NCBI GenBank assembly: GCA_902464195.1
Contig: CABQJB010000025.1
Span: 1 to 15,710 of the forward strand
DNA from: an uncultured Megasphaera sp.
GTDB lineage: Bacteria; Bacillota; Negativicutes; Veillonellales; Megasphaeraceae
Length of the DNA: 15,710 nt
Direction of reading: 5' to 3'
Made by a program: the position numbers and the translations under genes. A model generated the notes under the pieces. That model searched no databases and was not told where the DNA came from. It saw only the letters and a program-made list of their open reading frames with translations. Shown here piece after piece: positions 1 to 7,261 of the stretch (position 1 is its first letter; each line of letters opens with the position of its first letter).

Positions 1-1
1 C

Positions 2-1396
2 TTACAAGAAGATGTACTTCATGACGAAGATGACGGCCAGGCAGTACATGAGGAGGGAAATCTTTTCCCGTTTGCCTGTGAGCAGGTTGATGACGACGTA
101 CGAAATGATGCCGAAGGAGATGCCTTCGGAGATGCTGTAGCAGAAGGGCATCGCGATGATGGTGATGTATGCCGGGATGGATTCGCTGAAGTCGTCGAAG
201 TCGATACCGGCGACGGAGGTCAGCATGAGGAAGCCGACGATGACCAGGGCCGGTGCCGTGGCAAAGGCCGGGATGGCCATGAAGAACGGCGACAGGAAGA
301 GGGACAGAGCGAAGAGAACAGCGACGCAGACCGCCGTCAGGCCCGTGCGGCCGCCTTCGCTGACGCCGGTAGCGCTTTCGACGAAGGTCGTCGTCGTACT
401 GGTCCCGAGGACAGCGCCGACCGTCGTGGCGACGGCGTCGGCCAGGAGGGCGCCTTTGATGTGCGGCAGGCGGCCCCGTTCATCGAGCATGTTGGCCTTG
501 GACGAGACGCCGATGAGCGTGCCCAGGGTGTCGAAGATATCGACGAAGAGGAAGGCGAACATGACGACTAAGAAGTCCAGGCTGAAGACGCGGCTGAAGT
601 CGAGCTGGCCGAAGATGGGGCTCAGGCTGGCCGGGGCAAAGGCGGCGGCGCCGCCGGACAGGTCGGGGATGACGCTGAACATCTTCATTTCCGGATTGGG
701 CACGTAGAGACCGGTCACTTCGCAGAGAATGGCCAGAATCCACGTGAAGAGGATGCCCCAGAGGATGTTGCCGCGGACTTTCTTGACCATCAGGACGGCT
801 GTGAAGACGATGCCGATCATGGCCAGGAGAACCGTAATGCCGACAGTGTGGAACGTACCCGTAGCGGCCGACTGTTTGAACGAGAACAGGGCAATCTTGG
901 TGGCCGGGTTGGCGACGATGATCTGGGCGTTCAACAGACCGATGAGGGCGATGAACAGGCCGATGCCGGCGGAGACGGCTTTCTTCAAAGTCATGGGGAT
1001 GGCGTTGAAGATAGCTTCGCGGACATTGGTCAAAGACAGGATGATGAAGATAACACCTTCAAAGAAGACGGCGGCCAGGGCCATTTCCCAGGTGTAGCCC
1101 ATCTGCAGGACGACCGTGAAGGCGAAGAAAGCGTTCAGTCCCATGCCCGGTGCCAGGGCGAAGGGGTAGTTGGCGAAAAAGGCCATGCACAGTGTCCCGA
1201 TGAGGGAGGCCAGGGCCGTTGCCGTGAGGACGGCACCTTTATCCATGCCGGCGGCGCTCATGATGGTTGGGTTGACGGCCAGGATGTAAGCCATGGTCAT
1301 GAAGGTCGTGATACCAGCCAGGATTTCCGTGCGGACCGTCGTGCCATTTTCGCTCAAGTGGAAGAAACGGTCGAGGAAGGACGGTTGGTTTTCCAT
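2..1396 (-). CDS. NCS2-family purine permease (AzgA/PbuG-like, adenine/guanine/hypoxanthine)
   Basis: A 464-residue, very hydrophobic membrane protein with about a dozen predicted membrane segments; full length, with start and stop both inside the window. Family marks are the N-terminal EILAGITTFMTMAYI segment, the APGMGLNAFFAF helix, DIFDTLGTLIGV near the middle and the TSTTTTFVESATGVSEGGRT stretch, all typical of the AzgA branch of nucleobase:cation symporters (PbuG, PbuO, AdeQ, GhxQ). Such proteins import purine bases by proton symport. The exact base cannot be read from sequence, but divergence from adenine deaminase makes adenine or hypoxanthine likely. The start ATG follows an AAAGGAG ribosome binding site. 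The leader RNA can form a 13-pair hairpin, described separately. Its terminator lies outside the window. Confidence 0.93.
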   Translation of the reverse strand: MENQPSFLDRFFHLSENGTTVRTEILAGITTFMTMAYILAVNPTIMSAAGMDKGAVLTATALASLIGTLCMAFFANYPFALAPGMGLNAFFAFTVVLQMGYTWEMALAAVFFEGVIFIILSLTNVREAIFNAIPMTLKKAVSAGIGLFIALIGLLNAQIIVANPATKIALFSFKQSAATGTFHTVGITVLLAMIGIVFTAVLMVKKVRGNILWGILFTWILAILCEVTGLYVPNPEMKMFSVIPDLSGGAAAFAPASLSPIFGQLDFSRVFSLDFLVVMFAFLFVDIFDTLGTLIGVSSKANMLDERGRLPHIKGALLADAVATTVGAVLGTSTTTTFVESATGVSEGGRTGLTAVCVAVLFALSLFLSPFFMAIPAFATAPALVIVGFLMLTSVAGIDFDDFSESIPAYITIIAMPFCYSISEGISFGIISYVVINLLTGKREKISLLMYCLAVIFVMKYIFL

Positions 1397-1428
1397 AATA
1401 CATTCACACTCCTTTAGTAATAAAACAA

Positions 1429-1482
1429 GTTGACATCCATCCGAAAATACATGAAGCCAAATAGCAGACGACGGACATCAAC
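1429..1482 (-). promoter_or_regulatory. Leader hairpin in the 5' UTR of the purine permease
   Basis: In the minus-strand RNA the arm from 1482 to 1470 (GUUGAUGUCCGUC) pairs with the arm from 1441 to 1429 (GAUGGAUGUCAAC) over 13 consecutive pairs, three of them G-U. The loop is 28 bases. The stem starts about four bases after the predicted transcription start and ends just before a U-rich stretch and the ribosome binding site. It does not match the purine riboswitch consensus. It could be an attenuator, an mRNA stabiliser or an uncharacterised regulatory RNA. Confidence 0.5.
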
Positions 1483-1492
1483 TGATATCATT

Positions 1493-1521
1493 ATTATAGG
1501 GGGTTCTGCCTTTTTGGGCAA
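1493..1521 (-). promoter_or_regulatory. Promoter of the purine permease
   Basis: Reading the minus strand, TTGCCC (1521-1516) and a perfect TATAAT (1498-1493) are separated by 17 bases. The predicted start near 1486 gives a leader of about 90 bases. It is back to back with the adenine deaminase promoter; the two -35 boxes are only five bases apart. Confidence 0.75.
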
Positions 1522-1526
1522 CTATT

Positions 1527-1556
1527 TTGTCAAAAAAAGGAAATCTATGGTACAAT
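1527..1556 (+). promoter_or_regulatory. Promoter of adenine deaminase
   Basis: TTGTCA at 1527-1532 and TACAAT at 1551-1556 are spaced by 18 bases, about 45 bases upstream of the deaminase ATG. A CCTTTTT / AAAAAGG inverted repeat (1509-1515 and 1534-1540) spans the space shared with the divergent promoter and could be an operator, though it is A/T-only and weak. Confidence 0.7.
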
Positions 1557-1607
1557 GAGTCCGAAAGATAAAAATCTTACGCCTTTACCGACAGGAAGGA
1601 GTACATT

Positions 1608-3350
1608 ATGACTATGACACGGAATCTTTTGAAACGGCGCATTGCCGTAGCCCGGGGCTTGGAACCGGGAGACGTCGTCCTTAAAAACTGCCAGATTGTC
1701 GACGTCTATACACAGACCATCCGTCCTGAGGATATCGTCATTGCCGACGGTATCATCGCCGGCGTCGGCGGCCCTTATGAAGGGCAGGAGGTCATCGATG
1801 CCCATGGTGCCTATGCCGCACCGGGCCTCATTGAAAGCCACATCCATATCGAATCGTCCTATGTCAGCCCGGAAGAGTTCGGCCGCCTCGTCGTGCCCCT
1901 GGGGACGACGACTATCGTCGCCGACCCGCATGAAATCGTCAATGTCTGCGGCCTGGCTGGTCTTCGTTACATGATGGAAGCCGCTGAAAAGACGGCCCTG
2001 GACGTCCGCTTCATGGTGCCGTCGTGCGTCCCGGCGACACCTTTCGACCACAGCGGGGCCGTCCTGGAAGCGGACGACATGAAAGCACCCCTGGCCGACG
2101 ACCGCGTCCTCGGTGTCGGTGAATTCATGAACTGCCCGGGCATCCTGAACGGTGACGATGCCGTCCTGGATAAACTCATCGCAGCTTATGAGGCGAAAAA
2201 GCCCATCGACGGCCATAGCCCCGGTGTCGCTGGCAAGGACCTGCAGGCCTATGCGTCGGCCCAGATCCGGACGGACCACGAATGCTTCACCCTGGACGAT
2301 GTCGAAGCGCGTCTCCAGGCCGGCATGTACGTCATGCTGCGCAACGGTTCGGCCTGCCATGATCTGCCCAACCTGGTCAAAGCCGTGACGCCGGCCAATC
2401 TGCGTCGCTTCCTGCTCTGCTCGGACGACCTCCATCCCAAGACGATTTTCGAGAAAGGCCACCTTAACGAACACCTGCGTCTCTGCGTCGCCGCCGGCCT
2501 GTCGCCGCAAGCGGCCATCACCATGGCGACGCTCAATGCCGCCGACTGCTACCACTTCGACGACCGCGGCGCCCTGGCACCGGGCAAGCGGGCGGACATC
2601 GTCCTCTTTGAAGACCTGAAGGACTTCCATGTCCTGGCGACCTTCATCGGCGGTCAGAAAGCGGCGGAAAAGGGACAGTATCTCCTGCCTTTTACGCGGG
2701 CTGATTACAGCGCTGTCGGCAGCTCTGTCTGCATCGCCGGTTTTTCCGAAGAAAAACTGGTCATGCACCTGACGTCGGACCGGGTCCGGACTATCGACAT
2801 CGTGCCCGGCGGCGTCGTCACGGAAAAGGGCGAAGCCCTCATCCATCGCGATGACCGCGGCGACTTCGTCTACGATCCGCAGGCCGATATCGTTAAGGTT
2901 GCCGTCGTCGAACGCCATCACGGCACGGGCTGTGTCGGCCTGGGCCTGCTGCGAGGCTATGGCCTGAAGAAGGGCGCCGTCGCCGTGTCGGTGGCCCACG
3001 ATTCGCACAACATCATCGTCGCCGGTACGAACAATAAGGACATGGCCGCGGCCGTCGAAGCCCTGGAAGCTCAGAAGGGCGGTATGACCATCGTTCTGGA
3101 CGGAAAGGTCCTGGCATCCATACCGCTGCCCATTGCCGGCCTCATGAGCGACCAGCCGGCGGCTGCCGTCGATGCGGCTATGGACGAGCTCTACGCCAAG
3201 GCTCATGATATCCTGGGCGTCAGCGATAACGTCGATGTCATCATGACTTTGTGCTTCATGAGCCTGCCTGTCATTCCCAAGCTGAAACTGCTGGACACGG
3301 GCCTCTTCGACGTCGAAGCCTTCGATTTTGTTCCTGTTGAACTCGATTAG
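1608..3350 (+). CDS. ade: Adenine deaminase
   Basis: A 580-residue metal-dependent amidohydrolase that converts adenine to hypoxanthine plus ammonia in the cytosol (purine salvage). Metal and catalytic motifs are visible: HIHIES (residues 78-83), TTIVADPHEI with H108 and E109, GVGEFMN with E172, DGHSPG with H203, TDHE with H224, and CSDD with D273/D274. The C-terminal half has the usual HHGTG and VAHDSHN segments. Length fits the family (roughly 570-600). The start is set by AGGAAGGAG (1593-1601) six bases before the ATG; an in-frame ATG two codons later is also possible. It is divergent from a purine permease, which supports an import-and-deaminate unit, and is followed by a small gene whose ribosome binding site overlaps its stop codon. 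Confidence 0.96.
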   Translation: MTMTRNLLKRRIAVARGLEPGDVVLKNCQIVDVYTQTIRPEDIVIADGIIAGVGGPYEGQEVIDAHGAYAAPGLIESHIHIESSYVSPEEFGRLVVPLGTTTIVADPHEIVNVCGLAGLRYMMEAAEKTALDVRFMVPSCVPATPFDHSGAVLEADDMKAPLADDRVLGVGEFMNCPGILNGDDAVLDKLIAAYEAKKPIDGHSPGVAGKDLQAYASAQIRTDHECFTLDDVEARLQAGMYVMLRNGSACHDLPNLVKAVTPANLRRFLLCSDDLHPKTIFEKGHLNEHLRLCVAAGLSPQAAITMATLNAADCYHFDDRGALAPGKRADIVLFEDLKDFHVLATFIGGQKAAEKGQYLLPFTRADYSAVGSSVCIAGFSEEKLVMHLTSDRVRTIDIVPGGVVTEKGEALIHRDDRGDFVYDPQADIVKVAVVERHHGTGCVGLGLLRGYGLKKGAVAVSVAHDSHNIIVAGTNNKDMAAAVEALEAQKGGMTIVLDGKVLASIPLPIAGLMSDQPAAAVDAAMDELYAKAHDILGVSDNVDVIMTLCFMSLPVIPKLKLLDTGLFDVEAFDFVPVELD

Positions 3351-3361
3351 GAGGTATGATT

Positions 3362-3604
3362 ATGGATGCCAAGAAAGTTAAGTTAGTCGTCATCAAGTCC
3401 CATTGTGATCTTTATAAAGAAGGCGATGAAATCGTCTTCGACGGGCCTGTCATCGATAAAGCAAAGAGCGGCGCCCTCTGCATGACGGCCCTCCAGGCCC
3501 TTTATCCTTATGTCTTCGCCGGCCGCCAGGGGTCGCTCTGGCCGTCGGATATCCAGTGTCCCGACTGCGACGAAGGCGTCGTCTTCCGCGTGGTGGAACA
3601 ATGA
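3362..3604 (+). CDS. TIGR04076-like small protein of unknown function
   Basis: An 80-residue protein. It resembles the TIGR04076 family in its layout: N-terminal KVKLVVIKSHC strand, a KEGDEIVFDGP segment, a GALCMTALQALYPYVFA core and a CPDC-containing tail ending in a VVFRVVEQ strand. The four cysteines (C15, C40, C66, C69) could bind a metal or disulfide; this is inference. AGGAGG at 3349-3354 overlaps the stop of adenine deaminase. An ATG at 3356 is only one base from it, so the in-frame ATG at 3362, seven bases away, is the better start. It is almost certainly co-transcribed with the deaminase. The family has no established function that I know of. Confidence 0.78.
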   Translation: MDAKKVKLVVIKSHCDLYKEGDEIVFDGPVIDKAKSGALCMTALQALYPYVFAGRQGSLWPSDIQCPDCDEGVVFRVVEQ

Positions 3605-3637
3605 TGCATAACCCTAATAGGGCAGAACGAGAAGGCA

Positions 3638-3668
3638 TTGGCAAATGGCTTGACGACCGTGATATAAT
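3638..3668 (+). promoter_or_regulatory. Promoter of the lytic transglycosylase gene
   Basis: An extended -10 element, TG-A-TATAAT (3660-3668), lies 42 bases before the TTG start. The best -35 is TTGGCA at 3638-3643 with a long 19-base spacer, so the extended -10 probably carries the strength. No terminator is visible between the upstream small gene (stop at 3604) and this promoter, only a short CCCTAATAGGG palindrome at 3612-3622. Confidence 0.6.
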
Positions 3669-3710
3669 GAAAGGTAGAATGATAGTCGTGAGTGGGGAGG
3701 AATGTGAAAG

Positions 3711-4487
3711 TTGATACTCAGTAAAGCCTGTAAGACAAAGATGGCAGCCCTTTTCATCGGCCTCATGGCCTTGATGCCGGTGCAGGCCATTACGCAGGAA
3801 GAAATGGTCTATGACCAGGTCAGCAAATATATCCGCGGCAGCGAGGCGGCGGCCATTGCCAAGGATATCTGTGATGCATCCTATACGTATGACGTCGACC
3901 CGATTCTCGTCGCTGCCGTCTTTACGACAGAAAGCCATTTCGATAATTCTGCCGTTTCCGGCGTCGGTGCCGTCGGCATTGCCCAGCTTATGCCGTCTAC
4001 GGCAGCATCACTCAAGGTCAATCCCTACAACCGCAGGGAAAACATCTTTGGCGGCGTCAAGTACCTCGGTCAGATGGTCGAACGCTACCGCACGTGGGAC
4101 CGGCCTTTTGTCTATGCCGAAGCGGCGTATAATGCCGGCCCGGGGGCTGTCGACCGGGCCCGTGGCGTGCCGCATTATACGGAGACCATGAATTATGTCC
4201 AGACCGTTGAACAGACGCGGCGGGAAATCTGGCGCCTTGCCGGCCATGAAGCCATGGCCCTGAAGCCGTACAAGCGGTCGGCTATGATCGTGACGGAAAC
4301 GGAAGCGCCCATTTTCCCGAGCCTGAAAGAATGGCATGAACAGCACAGCCAGAAAGCGGCCGCTGTCCAGACTAAGACTACGGTCCGGCCCAAGACGGCC
4401 CGCGTGGCCAATTCGGTCCGCAGCCCGCAGCCCGTGTCGTATTGGACGACGTCGCGGCCCTGGGATACGCGGAGCAGTAAAAAATAA
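3711..4487 (+). CDS. Secreted lytic transglycosylase, SLT domain
   Basis: A 258-residue protein with a signal peptide (residues 1-26: positive MILSKACKTK, hydrophobic core, then MPVQA before the likely cut). The SLT/goose-lysozyme fold covers about residues 45-175: TTESHFDNSAVS with probable catalytic E74, GVGAVGIAQLMPSTA and AEAAYNAGPGAV. Such enzymes cleave the MurNAc-GlcNAc bond of peptidoglycan, leaving 1,6-anhydro ends, in the periplasm. The last 80 residues are basic and Ser/Thr/Pro-rich and look unstructured. The start is TTG at 3711, ten bases after GGGGAGG; an in-frame stop lies two codons upstream and the next ATG (3741) would clip the signal peptide. It stands alone between its own promoter and a terminator. 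Confidence 0.92.
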   Translation: MILSKACKTKMAALFIGLMALMPVQAITQEEMVYDQVSKYIRGSEAAAIAKDICDASYTYDVDPILVAAVFTTESHFDNSAVSGVGAVGIAQLMPSTAASLKVNPYNRRENIFGGVKYLGQMVERYRTWDRPFVYAEAAYNAGPGAVDRARGVPHYTETMNYVQTVEQTRREIWRLAGHEAMALKPYKRSAMIVTETEAPIFPSLKEWHEQHSQKAAAVQTKTTVRPKTARVANSVRSPQPVSYWTTSRPWDTRSSKK

Positions 4488-4495
4488 TATCGAGG

Positions 4496-4536
4496 AAGGG
4501 ACCTCGCATCAGCGATTATGCGATCTCCCTTTTTTT
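4496..4536 (+). terminator. Intrinsic terminator after the lytic transglycosylase
   Basis: AGGGA (4497-4501) pairs with TCCCT (4526-4530) and TCGCAT (4504-4509) with ATGCGA (4518-4523), separated by a two-base internal loop, followed by seven T (4530-4536). Because no promoter is visible between it and potA, it could also act as a leaky attenuator of the pot operon. Confidence 0.85.
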
Positions 4537-4552
4537 ACGGCCTGGAGCCGTA
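4536..4552 (+). repeat. Small inverted repeat in the potA leader
   Basis: TACGGC (4536-4541) and GCCGTA (4547-4552) form a six-pair stem with a CTGGA loop, directly after the terminator T-tract and 14 bases before the potA ribosome binding site. Its role is unknown. Confidence 0.4.
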
Positions 4553-4576
4553 AGGAATGAAAAAAGGAGTTGTGAA

Positions 4577-5647
4577 ATGGAAAAAGAATTGATTCACTTG
4601 GAGCACGTATCCAAGACCTACGATGGGCACAAGGTATTAGACGGCCTTGATCTGACGATTTCTGAAAATGAATTCGTGACCCTCCTCGGTCCCAGCGGCT
4701 GTGGCAAGACGACGACGCTCCGCCTCATTGCCGGCTTTGAAACGCCTGATGAAGGGCGTATCCTCTTCGATGGGGCCGATATCACCCAGCTGCCGCCGAA
4801 CCGGCGTCAGGTCAATACGGTGTTCCAGAATTATTCTCTTTTTTCCCATATGGACGTGGCCGAAAACATCGCCTTCGGGCCGAAGATTCACGGTAAATCC
4901 CGCGATTATATCCGCGATAAGATCCGCTATGCCCTGAAACTGGTCAACCTCGACGGCTACGAACACGCTAACATTGTCGATTTGTCCGGCGGTCAGCAAC
5001 AGCGCGTGGCCATCGCCCGGGCCGTCGTCAATGAGCCGCGGGTCCTGCTCCTGGACGAACCTCTGAGCGCCTTGGACCGGAAATTGCGCCGCAGTATGCA
5101 GCTGGAACTCATCAAGATTAAAGAAGAACTGGGTATTACCTTCGTCTTCGTCACTCACGACCAGGAAGAAGCCCTGAGCATGTCCGATACGGTCGTCGTT
5201 ATGAACCAGGGTTATATCCAGCAGATCGGTACGCCAGAAAGTATTTACAATGAACCGGAAAATGCCTTCGTCGCCGACTTCATCGGGGACAGCAACATCG
5301 TCGACGGTCTCATGGTCCACGACAAGCTCGTGCGCATTGCCGATTACGACTTCGACTGTGTTGACGTCGGCTTCGGGACCAACCGTCCGGTCGATGTCCA
5401 GATCCGGCCGGAAGATATGGAACTGAAGCCGCCTCATGACGGCGGCTTCAACGGCGTCGTCACCAAGACGATTTTTGAAGGCATGACCTATAACATCACC
5501 ATCAAGGCGCGGGGCATCGAATGGCTGGTCAAATCGACGAAGCACTATCAGCCCGGCGACGAAGTCAGCCTTTGGGTGGATCCCTTCAATATCCAGATTA
5601 TGAATAAACCGGAATCGGAAGACGAAAGGGCGATGGAAAATGATTAA
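4577..5647 (+). CDS. potA: Spermidine/putrescine ABC transporter ATP-binding protein
   Basis: A 356-residue ABC ATPase that powers polyamine uptake at the inner face of the membrane. Walker A GPSGCGKTT is at residues 38-46, the Q-loop at FQNYSLF, signature LSGGQQQR at 136-143, Walker B VLLLDEP at 156-162, D-loop SALD and switch histidine H194 in FVTHDQEEA. After about residue 235 comes a TOBE-type regulatory domain (RPEDMELKP). Length fits PotA (about 350-380). GGAG sits a few bases before the ATG. Its last codons overlap the start of potB by eight bases. It differs from sugar-importer ATPases mainly by context; the downstream PotB, PotC and PotD genes settle the family. Confidence 0.95.
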   Translation: MEKELIHLEHVSKTYDGHKVLDGLDLTISENEFVTLLGPSGCGKTTTLRLIAGFETPDEGRILFDGADITQLPPNRRQVNTVFQNYSLFSHMDVAENIAFGPKIHGKSRDYIRDKIRYALKLVNLDGYEHANIVDLSGGQQQRVAIARAVVNEPRVLLLDEPLSALDRKLRRSMQLELIKIKEELGITFVFVTHDQEEALSMSDTVVVMNQGYIQQIGTPESIYNEPENAFVADFIGDSNIVDGLMVHDKLVRIADYDFDCVDVGFGTNRPVDVQIRPEDMELKPPHDGGFNGVVTKTIFEGMTYNITIKARGIEWLVKSTKHYQPGDEVSLWVDPFNIQIMNKPESEDERAMEND

Positions 5648-6467
5648 TTCAGCAGCAATCCGCAACCTCTTTGCCACGCCTTTCCTCATCTGGGCAATCT
5701 TATTCATCTTCTGTCCCGTCCTGGCCATTGCCTGGTACGGCCTGACCGATGCCCATGGTGCCTTTACCCTGGCCAATATCAGCCTCATCGCGCATTGGGA
5801 ATACCTGAAAGCCTTGGAACTGTCCATCGTCCTGGCCCTCATCAGCACGGTCATCTGCCTAGTCGTGGCCTATCCGCTCTGTCTCATCCTGACGGAAAAG
5901 AAGCGGGGGAAGGGCTCGCTCCTGTTCCTGCTCTTCGTCCTGCCCATGTGGATGAACTCTCTGCTGACGACCATGGCCTGGCAGACGATCCTGGAAAAGA
6001 ACGGTATCCTCAATCAGTTCCTGCGCCTCTTGTCCCTGCCTGACGTGAGCCTCATCAACACGCCAGTGGCCATCGTCATCGGCATGATTTACAACTTCCT
6101 GCCTTATATGATCCTGCCCCTCTATGTGGCCCTGAGTAAAATCAACGGCAACGTCATCGCCGCGGCCCGCGACCTGGGGGCCAATTCCTGGCAGACCTTC
6201 ACCAAGGTCATCCTGCCCTTATCCCTGCCCGGTGCCATCAGCGGCATCACCATGGTCTTCATCCCGTCGCTGACGACGTTCTTCATCAGCGGCCTCTTAG
6301 GGGGCAATAAGATCCTGCTCATCGGCAACATCGTCGAACAGGAATTCACCATGGCCTATGACTGGCACCTGGGCAGCGGCCTGTCCCTGGTGCTCATGGT
6401 CTTCATCATCGTCAACATGGTCGTGACGGCTTATTTCGACCGCAGCGAAGGGCAGGTGAAGAAGTGA
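5640..6467 (+). CDS. potB: Spermidine/putrescine ABC transporter permease, PotB
   Basis: A 275-residue inner-membrane permease with about six membrane segments. The EAA loop that docks on PotA is readable as AARDLGANSWQTFTKVILP (around residues 178-196), with the usual glycine. The N-terminal FATPFLIWAILFIFCPVLAI helix and the FIPSLTTFFISGLLGG segment are typical of PotB/PotH. The ATG lies inside the end of potA (eight-base overlap), indicating translational coupling. It pairs with PotC to form the channel. Confidence 0.94.
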   Translation: MINSAAIRNLFATPFLIWAILFIFCPVLAIAWYGLTDAHGAFTLANISLIAHWEYLKALELSIVLALISTVICLVVAYPLCLILTEKKRGKGSLLFLLFVLPMWMNSLLTTMAWQTILEKNGILNQFLRLLSLPDVSLINTPVAIVIGMIYNFLPYMILPLYVALSKINGNVIAAARDLGANSWQTFTKVILPLSLPGAISGITMVFIPSLTTFFISGLLGGNKILLIGNIVEQEFTMAYDWHLGSGLSLVLMVFIIVNMVVTAYFDRSEGQVKK

Positions 6468-7246
6468 TGGAAAAAGTGAAGAAACTCTACGTCGCCCTGG
6501 TCATCCTCTTCCTCTATGCGCCCATCGGCGTCCTCGTGGCCCAGTCCTTCAACGCCAGCCGTTATCGCGGCCACTGGACGGGCTTCACCCTGCAATGGTA
6601 CGGCGAGCTTTTCCAGAATGAAGGCATCCTCGACGCCTTACAGAATACCATTACCATCGGCCTCTCGTCGGCGGCCATCGCTACGGTGCTGGGCCTTCTC
6701 ACCTGCATGGCCCTGCGCGGTATGGGCCGCAAACAGCGGTCGGTCTATCTTGGCGTGGCTAGTATGCCGCTGCTCAATGCGGATATCGTCACCGGGATTT
6801 CCCTGATGCTCCTCTTCTTAGGCATGGGCCTGCGCCTGGGCTACGGGTCCATCCTCATGGCCCATGTCGTCTTCAACCTGCCCTACGTCATCTTGTGCAT
6901 CATGCCCCAGTTCCTGTCGCTGGACCGCAGCTGTTACGATGCCGCCCGCGACCTGGGGGCGACGCCGTTCGTCGCCTTCCGCCGCGTCGTCCTACCGGAA
7001 TTACGGCCCAGTCTCCTGGCAGGTTTCATGCTGGCCTTCACCATGTCGGCCGATGACTTCATCATTACGCACTTCACCAAAGGGGCCGGCATCGATACGC
7101 TGCCGACGGAAATCTATGCCGAACTGAAATTGGGCATCCATCCGGAAATGTACGCCCTTTCGACGCTCGTATTCGTCTTCGTCCTGGTCTTCGCCGTCCT
7201 GCTCATCGTCAACCGCCGGCGCCTGGCCCTGGGACGGAACTGGTAG
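6467..7246 (+). CDS. potC: Spermidine/putrescine ABC transporter permease, PotC
   Basis: A 259-residue second permease with about six membrane segments. The EAA loop reads AARDLGATPFVAFRRVVLP. The FTMSADDFIITHFTKG segment near the C-terminus is characteristic of PotC/PotI. I chose ATG at 6467, which overlaps the potB stop by one base (TGATG), a common coupling arrangement; a GTG one codon earlier is possible and would add one residue. It ends 15 bases before potD. Confidence 0.94.
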   Translation: MEKVKKLYVALVILFLYAPIGVLVAQSFNASRYRGHWTGFTLQWYGELFQNEGILDALQNTITIGLSSAAIATVLGLLTCMALRGMGRKQRSVYLGVASMPLLNADIVTGISLMLLFLGMGLRLGYGSILMAHVVFNLPYVILCIMPQFLSLDRSCYDAARDLGATPFVAFRRVVLPELRPSLLAGFMLAFTMSADDFIITHFTKGAGIDTLPTEIYAELKLGIHPEMYALSTLVFVFVLVFAVLLIVNRRRLALGRNW

Positions 7247-7261
7247 GAAAGGGGAAACGCT

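Noticed and set aside
1397..1607. Purine (guanine/adenine) riboswitch upstream of permease or deaminase
   Set aside because: The conserved junction and loop sequences of the purine aptamer are absent on both strands; only a single long hairpin is present.
1545..3206. A 553-codon open frame on the minus strand opposite adenine deaminase
   Set aside because: It mirrors the deaminase codons, has no recognisable domain and no matching promoter or ribosome binding site; such frames arise from the strong GTC/GCC/GAC codon bias.
4637..5854. A 405-codon open frame on the minus strand across potA and potB
   Set aside because: It lies opposite clear ABC transporter motifs and crosses two overlapping genes; no recognisable product.
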